A stretch of DNA of 64,000 bases, from NCBI GenBank assembly GCA_963978895.1, contig OZ022247.1, forward strand, positions 22,217,153 through 22,281,152. The letters are read 5' to 3'. Every line of letters starts with the position of its first letter. Within the stretch, counting starts at the first letter, position 1. The DNA comes from Erpobdella octoculata (lineage: Eukaryota; Annelida; Clitellata; Hirudinida; Erpobdellidae). The notes below the pieces were generated by a model that saw nothing but the letters and a program-made list of their open reading frames with translations, was not told the origin of the DNA and made no database searches. Positions 55,401 to 64,000 of this stretch are shown in pieces. Made by a program: the position numbers and the translations under genes.

Positions 55401-57046
55401 TCACTGCGGTTGAGAGGGTGGCGGGTTCATTCCAACAGGGGGCATCATGTTAGGGGGATTCATCGGGGGTCCACACATTGGCATCATTCCTGTAAAGGAA
55501 TAAAAAAATTTTTTAGTTGCAATGTTTGATATTTAACATAGAAAAATCCATATTGCATAATTTAATCACATACCAGGTTGCATCCCTCCCATTCCAGGAG
55601 GCATCGGAGGCATTCCCGGTGGCATGAAACCGCCCATTGGATGCCTCATGGGCATACCTGGAACAAACATAGGACCGCCAGGAAGAAGCATCGAACCTGG
55701 AGGTCCACCCATACCGGGCATGGGGCCCATTGGTGGAAAACCATCTGAATAATTAAATAAAAGTATTAATAAAAAGTGATTAATAATATTATATATTTTT
55801 AATTATTACTATTAATAAATAAAGATTGATTGAGAAAAAAACTCACTCATAGGTGGCGGTATCATGGCCCCCATTGGACCGGGGCCGTTCATGTATTGGT
55901 TTGACGGAAGTTTTCCAGCCGTAAAGGCAGCAGCTGAGTAAGTAAACAAAAACAATTAATAAATAACACAAACCAACAGGCAAATAAATAATTTGTATAA
56001 ATAATTTAAAACAAGTGAAGCAAAAACAAAGCTTTTTTAAAAACACACTTTTATATTTTTACTACATAAATAACAAACATATTAGCATAGACAATAAATA
56101 GTTCGACGAAAATATCACAAACAATTGTTTAATTAAATTTTGTCCAATCGATCCGAAAATTTGATTGATAATCAGTTCGGAGGTATGTTTAAATTTTGAA
56201 GTCTCTAACTCATAGGGAAGTTAGTTTAAAATCTATTGCAAAATTGCATGACAGACAGATAGACAGACAAAGTCAAGTCAAGTCAATGTGTGTAAGAAAA
56301 TACTCACTTGTGATATCAACAAGTTTCTGCAATTCGTCATCATACAACTTCTGATAGTAAGAACACACGTTGTCTTTGTGTTTACGACCTCCGCAGTGAG
56401 TCTTCCTAACTGACGGCTGAAAAATTCGCGGCGCGAAATAAATCAGTGATGTAAATAACATAATAATTATGCATTGACTTCAATAAAGTTAAAAACGCAA
56501 TATATAGCAACATAAATTAGTAATTGGTGAAAATACCAACGCTAAGTATTTTTAAATCATTTGCCAAAATCGTAAGGCTAAATTAAAATCAATGTCGTAT
56601 GCGCTTCTTTTGTTTACAAGATTAATGTTTAAAAGTAAACCAGAAACTCACGGAATCGTGTGTCAAGAATGTGTCGCAGTAATCACAGTAGTACCTGGGG
56701 GGAAATAAAAAAATTATTTTTATTATTTTTGATCTTATGTAAATAAACAGGCTTTGTGTGGTTTATTCGCTGAGTTATCGCTTATCGTATGTCCTAATTA
56801 ATGCTCAGTCTCGTCTCAGACGAGCCTCGTTTAATTTGTATTTATATTTCAACTATACTATATATACAATTCAAATTTATTAAATCGGATCTAGAATTTA
56901 ACTAAAAAGTAAACAAATTAATTTATTAACAATTATCTGTAGGTAAGACAACATCGAATGTCAATGCTTCAGAAAACAAGCTTCCGATTGAAAAAATAAT
57001 CGATCAAACTAAAAACCCTTTATCCAAAAAAAACTTACTTAGGCAT
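55401..57046 (-). CDS. SNRPC: U1 small nuclear ribonucleoprotein C, copy A (divergent), six exons
   Basis: Minus-strand exons: 57046-57039, 56694-56652, 56416-56308, 55933-55847, 55744-55574, 55489-55401; 168 residues (human protein 159). The N-terminus [17 protein letters not shown] then [17 protein letters not shown] is the matrin/U1-type C2H2 zinc finger (Cys6, Cys9, His24, His30), which stabilises U1 snRNP binding at 5' splice sites in the nucleus. The rest is Pro/Met/Gly-rich ([27 protein letters not shown]), as in the family. Unusual: the helix after the finger reads [15 protein letters not shown], with Leu in place of the conserved Trp41 and more acid. Exon 1 is only 8 coding bases (ATGCCTAA). 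It lies 1 kb downstream of copy B with identical exon phases, so they are a tandem duplication. Confidence 0.92.
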
Positions 57047-57525
57047 GTTGAAAAAATGAAATGACAACTAATATTATTTTTCAACAAAGGGCTATTTTAT
57101 GAAAGAATGGTTGTAACGAGAATCATCGGCCGGCGATATTAAGATGGCTTTGCACAGATAAAATATTCAAACAATTAACAACATAGATAACATTACGCTA
57201 TTTTATTTCATAAATTAGATTTTAAAAACATAAAAATTATCATTCCCAATTTATGTTCTTTTTCCGACCCCTATTTATACCTTTTCCCACGACTTCGACG
57301 TCACACAGTCTTCCGACGGAGCCAGAAGTTGGCCTCCCCAGAATTAAAAAAAGACCTTTGAAGGTCGAATTAAGTGAGCCTACCATAACTGACACGCAAT
57401 GTAATAACACTAAATTATTACCAAACTACATTTGAGGCTACAAATCTAAACCACACAATTGAAATGTTGAACGAAACACCCACAACAGCAAACGTAAAAT
57501 ACGAAATGGAATTTTTTTCCCTCAC

Positions 57526-57600
57526 CTGGCATTCGACAGTTGAACCGATACGCAGCGCATATTTCACTCCATTATCCGAAAGATTCTAAAACAACGCGGC
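57526..57600 (-). other. Possible 5' noncoding exon of U1C copy A
   Basis: On the minus strand a GC-richer patch ends in CAG at 57526 followed by GTGAGG, a strong donor, about 480 bases before the start codon. A possible acceptor (ATATTAG) lies 20 bases before the ATG but has a weak pyrimidine tract. The start of the exon is not visible. Confidence 0.3.
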
Positions 57601-57711
57601 TCGTCGCAATTGATATACATATTACTAGTTACTATTAGTAACTAGTAGCCCATGTCAACGGAAAACTTAGCGGTTAAAATCGTTTCTCTCCGTGGGGCAT
57701 GTAGAAGAACA

Positions 57712-57750
57712 GCGCCTCTTAACTCTGTAATAGGCGCTATATAAATTAGC
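57712..57750 (+). mobile_element. Short L2-like LINE 3' tail
   Basis: AGCGCCTCTTAACTCTGTAA followed by TAGGCGCTATATAAATTA is the hairpin-plus-TATAAAT end typical of L2-like LINE 3' tails. Nothing else of the element is present. It is a different family from the LINE at 44287, whose tail is TTGA repeats. Confidence 0.45.
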
Positions 57751-58036
57751 ACACATAGATTACGTTAAAATTTATTTAATAAACTACAATCCACCGGCGA
57801 TGATAAGCTCCGTGTCGAGCAAATGCTCAAATATCTACTGATCAGCAGACTTGCCAGATTGCAGAACAAGTGTGTTTATATAATGTTCACCATATTCATC
57901 CATTTAAACTCTATACAAAGGAAACATAAACGCAAATCATTGCAAGTGAAAAGTACTAGTCCATCTTTTTACTACTCAATTCATCATACTTTATTATTAG
58001 GAAAAAAATAACAAGCAAAATTCATCCATCTTTAGG

Positions 58037-60268
58037 TCACTGCGGTTGAGAGGGTGGTGGGTTCATGCCAACAGGGGGCATCATGTTCGGGACGTTCATA
58101 GGGGCTCCACCCATCGGCCTCATGCCTGCAAAGAAATACAAAACAAGAATGCTGAAAAATTTCTATTTTATCAAAATAAAATAAACATTTTGATGGTATG
58201 AATCAATTACACACCAGGTGGCATTACTCCCATTACGGGAGGCATAGGGGGCATTCCAACTGGCATGTTACCCATTGGAGGCCTCATAGGAGGCATACCC
58301 GGAACAAACATAGGGCCACCAGGAGGAGGAAGAGAGCCTGGAGGTCCAGCCATGCCGGGCATAGGACCCATTGGTGGAAAGCTGTCTAAATAAATAAATA
58401 AATACTCAAATCAACAAGAATTTATAATAGGTGATATCAATAAATAAAATATTTAAAAAAATCTTTTTAAAATACCACATTTTTGTGAACTAAAAAGAAA
58501 ATAATTTTTCTCTGGGCTGTGTGAGAAATGTCTTGATGGAGGCATGCATTAATTGTGGACATTTACACTATGAACAAACCCTAATTTTTAAAAAATAAAA
58601 ACGTGAGGCACCTTTTATGAATTTCAGAAAGTTATTTCTCTTCTAAAAAAACTTCAGCTAATATTATATTTTCAGATCTCGGTTTCATATCGTATGAGAT
58701 ATGCAAGATATTAACAAGAAATGTACGAGATTGGCCAATGGAGACATAAAAAGCATATCGCATATCTCGTACACCGAGACGACCAAGATCTGAAAGTATA
58801 GGCTAATATCTTTAAAGAGGGGTATCAAATTTCATTGTAATATTTTGAGAAGTTTTAGTTATGCTAAATTAATGCTAAAACAGTAAACTATACAAGAAAT
58901 GTCTAAAGGTTAAAGCACATAAAACAATTAGTAAAAGTAGACTTGCAAGATGTTTTCAAGCAAAAAGCGGGACAATCCCTATTTTCAGAATCAAATTCCC
59001 ATGTAAAATCTTTTATTTTGGAAAAGCGAGACATTTTGATCAAAAATCAGAAGGCGGGACAAATATTACAAAAAAACTGGTCTATCCTGATTAAAATTTA
59101 GGAGATGGTTAGTTTAAGTAAAAGTCTTTAGCTTTAAAAAATTATGGCTTGTTCGTTATACGAATGTCCACAATTAATGCATACCTCCATGAAGACATTT
59201 CTCACACAGCCCAGAGAAAAATTATTTTCTTCTTTTTAATTCACAAAAACTTGGTATTTTAAAAAGATTTTTTTAAATATTTTATTTTCGTCTTTTTAGT
59301 GCATTAGGGGTCATCATATATTACGTACGAACCGAGGGGGAGGAGGGGGTATGTAAGCAGTGAATGTTTTGCATATAAGTGCATATGGGGAGGGAGGGGG
59401 TATGTAAGAAGTGAATGTTTTGCGTATAAGTGCGTAAGTGGAGAGGGACTTCAAGAAATGCGTATGTACGCAAAAAATGGTAAATATTATTTTTTCTAAT
59501 ATTAAGTATTGTTGTTTTAACTCAGCGTGCTGGTGTTGCCTCCTTTCGCCGACCGAAGGACACTACATAGACTGCAGAGTACTTTTACTTTTGTTACTTT
59601 TCTGGCATTCTTCTTTACTTTGTAACGAGTTACTTTTATAAAAAAAAGTAAAAAAATAGGCTACATGAAAATTTGTGTCAGTTGAATTGATTGAATAATA
59701 AATCTTATCGAGTAGTATTTAAGATCAATCAATTAACAAACAAACTTTTATCGCGCCTTTTTCAAAAATTCCAAGGCTCAATAATATCAACGATGGCGTG
59801 TCTCGAAAAGCGCGGCTGAATGTTTGAATTTGGCGTATCGAAATAGCGTCCTCCAGCGTACTAGTAATAATGCTATTTAAGATGATAAATCTGAGGTATC
59901 TCCGTGGCTGCATTGGAATGCTATGATAAATTTTTCAAATTTATGTGCTTGTTGTGCATACCAAAGCCCTAAGAGGTCTGTCAGTAAATTTCAGTTTAGT
60001 TTTCGAAAACATGTTGAGATAAGTCTAGCTCTAGCTCGTCATAGTCAATATTAAATCTGAAGCAATACATCAACCTGTTGTTAAAACTGGCTATTTTATA
60101 TTGATGAGGGGGGGGGTGAAATCCGCTGAGCGTATGTTCGCATAGGGAAGGGGGTGTCTAGAAATGTACGAGATGCAGCAGGGGGGAGGGGAGGGGGGTC
60201 AAAATCTCGAGTTTAATGCGTACGTAATATGTGAATGGCCCCTTAGAAAAACGTGGTGTTTTCAAAAG

Positions 60269-60335
<67 letters not shown>

Positions 60336-63213
60336 AAGTTATTAAAATCCCTTACTGACGTCTATAAATATAGATATCAAATATGAAATTAGATGAAATT
60401 AATTAAATATAGTACAATTAAGTTTTAATAGTATAATAATATTGTGTTGTCTTCAGAAACAAGCAAGTATGCAAAATTTCAGCTAAATTGGATAATAGAA
60501 CGTGCTTCAAAAATTGATAGAAATATACCCATGGACAAACAAACAGAAAGACAAGAAAGCAAGTTAAGAAAAATGTGGTAAAAGAGTGTGCAATGTCTAT
60601 TCTGGTCACATTTGTGCAGTGAGAAGTATTTGAATAAGCAGCAATTCTAATAACCATAAATCGGTAAAGTGTGATCGTTTCCTCACCTTTAAAATCAGTT
60701 CTTATTTATTTAATTCAATAAAGTAGCAGAATTGAAAAATTTGTTACTGCTTGAAACAACACCTACTTTAAATAAAAAGCTTTATTTTTATTATTTAAAA
60801 AAAAATATTAAAAACTATTTTTTTTTTACTCTATAACATCCTAACTGGGAAAATTCAGCTGAACACAATATTAAATTTTTACAATATACACTTTATGTTA
60901 TTAAATCACACTTGAACATCGCCAAACGTCCAAGCTTACAAAACACAGATGATTACAAAAGAAATTGATAAAACTCACTAGGACCAAGACCCATGGGTGG
61001 AGGGATCATGGCCCCGATTGGGCCAGGGCCATTCAGGTACGGATTTGACGGAAGTTTTCCGGCCTTGAAAGCAGCAGCTGAGCGGAAAATCAAAATAGAT
61101 TGCCAATATAATAAAAAAAAACAAGCTATAAAACCTCAAGAAATATCAGAAACATTGTAGCAAAGGTCACCGACATGAAAAGAGTATACCCACTTGTGTC
61201 ATCCACTAGTTTCTGGACTTGTTCCTCTAGCCACTTTTGATAGTAAGTGCAAACATTTTCCTTGTGCTTGCGACCCCCACAGTGGGTTTTCCTCACGGAG
61301 GGCTGAAGAATTTGTGCAATATATGCAATATTGAATATAAGCGATGCAACAATTGTATCAAGTTATAATATAGTATATCTGCATAGATAAACAGAGCATG
61401 TGCTGCTTGGTTCAAACTCTGGCTCATTTTGCCATTAGAAAATTTATAGACACCCTAGATGCAGGGCTGAATTACCCATTCCTAAGCTCCAAACTGCAAA
61501 AGCTTAAAAAATGTTCTAGGCTACACATAACACGGACAGAATTTAATAACAGGATTTATTTTTTCAAAAAATGAATTTGACATAAAAAAAACTTTTTCAA
61601 AGACCACAGTTTTATGAGCAATCAAAAATATCTATCTGAGCATGTCACTAAAAATAAAAACGAGAGAGGGTCTCTTACAAGCCCCCAACAAACTTAGTTT
61701 TATTACATTCGCTGTAAATGTTTAGAATAAAGAATTAAGGCACTTTTACACGGGCAAAGATCCACTGGCGCCAAATCAAAATGCAGCTGCATCTTGGCGA
61801 CAGTAAAGGTTTACATGGGGATATTGCAATGTACATTTTTTCAGGGCTATTTCTGTCAATATTGCTTGCATGTGTTTGTTTTGCCATTTCACTTCAATTT
61901 AAATCGCAAACAAATTATTAAAAAAGTTTTTATAATAATTTATAAAAAATTTAGTTATAAAAAGTGATTTTAGTTAGGCTATTTTATGAAAAATGTTGGG
62001 GAGATATCAAGTTATGTTTTCAATATTAATTATTATAAAATTAAATGACAATTTGAATAACAGAATAAATTTGTAAATAGTTTTTCTTATGTTTTCAATA
62101 AATAAATTTCTTCAAAATAATTTATTTTTGACTCGCTGAATGCACGACCATGACAACCAATCATATTGCTTATTTAATGAGTAACATGATACCACACATC
62201 CACACATAAATACATTATTCACTGGTGCATTAAAAGTTGGAAGGCAACCAACATTCAAAACTCTTGGCTGCCAAGATGTCATGCATGAAAGCATTCAAGC
62301 GACATTGGCATTTGGCGCCATTAAAATTTGCCCATGTAAACGCGCCTTTATAACAATGGGGTGAGAATGGGGACAAACCTAATGAGGATAAAAAACATTG
62401 TGTGGGGATGAGGACAACTACTGCCTATCCGAGTGATAAATGAAAGAAAATGGTTGTTCAATAATGGTTTATTAAATGTAACACTCTTCCCAATAAGGAT
62501 ATGACAAGTGAAAATTTCTAACGAGAAGACATTCATGCAAAATGACAATGTTTACAATTTAAGATAACAACAACATCTTGTTTTTCCTTTGTTCACAAAA
62601 TCAATGCTTCATGAATTAGAACTGAAACTCACAGAGTCATGAGTTAGGTATGTGTCGCAGTAATCACAGTAATACCTTAGGAGAAAAAATAATGTACAAT
62701 GACGATTAAAAAAATTTGGACTTTTCATTCAGTCTAAACAATAATATAGCTTTACCTTTACTGTTCTTTACCTTGAATCTTACCTATCTGTAACTAGTAA
62801 CTAAAGTTATATAATCCTTAGTTAATATATTTATTTTAATCATTCATTCATTTATTCCAAATTATTTAGAAACAAAATTTAACCAGGCTAAACTATGCAA
62901 CAAAAATTGGATCTATGTTATTTATTTGTAAAATAAATCAGTTATATTTTATATATAATAAAAACTAAAAACAAATAACACCTTTTTTCTTTTTGAATTG
63001 ATGACAAATCTTTAAGCAGTAACTGAGAACTTAACAGACTTAACTTAACTCTTAGTTACTTATACTTATAGCTTATAGTTATCATTAGTTATTAAGTAGA
63101 AACACTCAGTAACAACTGACTACTTACTAACTAACAACTAACTAACTGCTAACTTGACTTATTAACTTCTTAAGTTTCTTAACTGTTCCACCAGCTGAAA
63201 CTTACTTGGGCAT
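58037..63213 (-). CDS. SNRPC: U1 small nuclear ribonucleoprotein C, copy B (conserved), six exons
   Basis: Minus-strand exons: 63213-63206, 62675-62633, 61302-61194, 61077-60979, 58385-58215, 58125-58037; 172 residues. The zinc finger [14 protein letters not shown], then [17 protein letters not shown] is intact, and the following helix is [15 protein letters not shown] with Trp41, as in most animals. The tail is Pro/Met/Gly-rich and ends [16 protein letters not shown], identical to copy A. Exon 4 is 12 bases longer than in copy A (GLGP after IPPPM). Role: U1 snRNP component in 5' splice site recognition. Its introns are long: intron 2 holds a 0.6-kb inverted-repeat element, and intron 4 (2.6 kb) holds a fold-back element, a TTA-flanked element and an (AT)n tract. 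Most likely the ancestral functional copy. Confidence 0.93.
58443..59288. mobile_element. Fold-back element with about 120-bp inverted ends in U1C-B intron 4
   Basis: 58443-58560 and 59163-59288 are inverted repeats of each other; both carry CTGGGCTGTGTGAGAAATGT and its complement. Inside lies a second, smaller palindrome (about 58672-58800) with CAGATCTCGG and GAGATATGC arms. No coding capacity. Probably a fold-back DNA transposon, or two nested ones. Confidence 0.7.
59307..60242. mobile_element. TTA-flanked DNA element with GGGGCCATTCACATATTACG-type ends
   Basis: The left end GGGGTCATCATATATTACGT and the right end, the inverse of GGGGCCATTCACATATTACG, are inverted repeats bracketed by TTA (59304-59306 and 60243-60245). 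The interior has duplicated G-rich segments with TATGTAAGCAGTGAATGTTT and a TTACTTTT tract; no transposase is seen. The superfamily is uncertain. Confidence 0.6.
60271..60332. repeat. (AT)n microsatellite in U1C-B intron 4
   Basis: About 62 bp of pure AT dinucleotide just beyond the TTA-flanked element. Confidence 0.9.
61740..62346. mobile_element. Inverted-repeat DNA element in U1C-B intron 2
   Basis: Left end GGCACTTTTACACGGGCAAA and right end, the inverse of GGCGCGTTTACATGGGCAAA, form imperfect inverted repeats. The interior is AT-rich with no coding capacity. Target duplication unclear (TAA/TTA-like). Confidence 0.55.
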
Positions 63214-64000
63214 GTTGAAGAGATAATAATAAATAAATAAATAAACAAATTTTTCAAATAACACGAAAATATAATGAAATAAGGATTTATATTGTATAAT
63301 AATACTAAAACTAGCCGACAATATTACGACGGCTTTGCAAAGATAAAATATTTCTAAACTACTAAACAAAAAACATAGATCGTAAACAACACCTCAACAA
63401 TTGGTGGTCCTAGCTGACGCTGACAAACTTCTATCATCAATCACCATGAAAATTAGAATCAACCATAAAACATTATTTAACGCATAATATTCAATATGTT
63501 AACCCCGTAAAGGTGTAACCATTGATATATACCAATATCAATATATAGTAACTTAAATTTCAGTGGCTTAACATGCTCATTTGTATCGTAGTTATTTGAA
63601 AAAGTTCGTTAAAAATTTATGAAAAAACTGTTTTCAAAAAGTTGTAGGTACACGTTAGTTTAACTAAATGCAACTTAAGCTACTACTGTATAAATGGATA
63701 CTAGCCCATTCGTCGCAAAGCCGTTTCGTCGCAGGGTACATTTTCGTCGCGACATTGCGACGAAAACTCCCACTTTGCGACGAAACGGCCCAGAATGCGA
63801 CGAAACGGCCGACCATTGCGACGAAAAGTCTAGCAATTTTGGTGGGCAGTATTCCGCTGAATGGCGAAACTGTTGGCCACCTTATTGCAAAAGACCACTA
63901 GACCGCCAAATGCAAGGGGAATTCCGCAATCTGCACGAGCCATGTCATTACAAGAGGTTGCGCACGCTTTCTACCTGTTGTTGTTGTTTATTTAAGTCCT
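63214..64000. other. Upstream region of U1C-B and palindromic repeat cluster
   Basis: 63214-63660 should include the promoter of U1C-B on the minus strand; no motif stands out. 63700-63835 holds TTTCGTCGCA words three times followed by the inverse TGCGACGAAA four times, with ACGGCC spacers. No gene recognised. Confidence 0.5.

Overview
The window is AT-rich animal genomic DNA with split genes (GT-AG introns), polyadenylation signals and a dense load of transposons. It looks like an invertebrate metazoan. The exact group cannot be fixed from sequence alone. A tunicate or another invertebrate that trans-splices is possible, because six full or fragmentary gene copies plus an inverted one carry a strong 3' splice site a few bases before their start codon, but this is a guess.

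Region 1 to 55 kb is dominated by a tandem, same-strand array of six-exon genes for small secreted fibrinogen-related-domain (FReD) lectins of about 250-260 residues: a signal peptide, a short acidic Tyr-rich linker and one FReD domain. Seven six-exon loci can be assembled (starts at 2562, 8275, 18640, 24492, 30670, 38283 and 52640), all with intron phases 1,1,0,1,1. Five read through intact (FReD1, 3, 4, 6, 7). FReD2 carries a one-base frameshift in exon 3. FReD5 has a 1.4-kb hAT transposon with a perfect 8-bp target duplication inside exon 3. Three further fragments lie between 12.5 and 17.7 kb, one of them inverted. FReD1 is the divergent, probably oldest member; FReD4, 5 and 6 are recent duplicates that share MITE insertions, and FReD4 and FReD5 also share a composite LINE/Penelope insert downstream.

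Between FReD6 and FReD7 lies a two-exon gene for a single-Ig-domain secreted or anchored protein (43284-49371). Its 5.5-kb intron holds an apparently intact L2/CR1-type LINE (44287-47505, endonuclease plus reverse transcriptase) and a poly(A)-tailed short retroposon. A cluster of FReD lectins around an Ig-domain gene suggests a locus for innate recognition, but no function is shown directly.

Region 55-63 kb, minus strand, holds two tandem six-exon genes for the U1 snRNP protein C (SNRPC family). The upstream copy (58037-63213) is close to the usual family sequence; the downstream copy (55401-57046) has diverged in the helix after the zinc finger.

Mobile DNA includes hAT elements and MITEs with 8-bp target duplications, a Harbinger-like MITE with a TAA duplication, tRNA-derived SINEs, Penelope-like reverse transcriptase fragments, L2 fragments, fold-back elements, and micro- and minisatellites. 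Many of these are dated relative to the gene duplications by presence or absence at matching positions.
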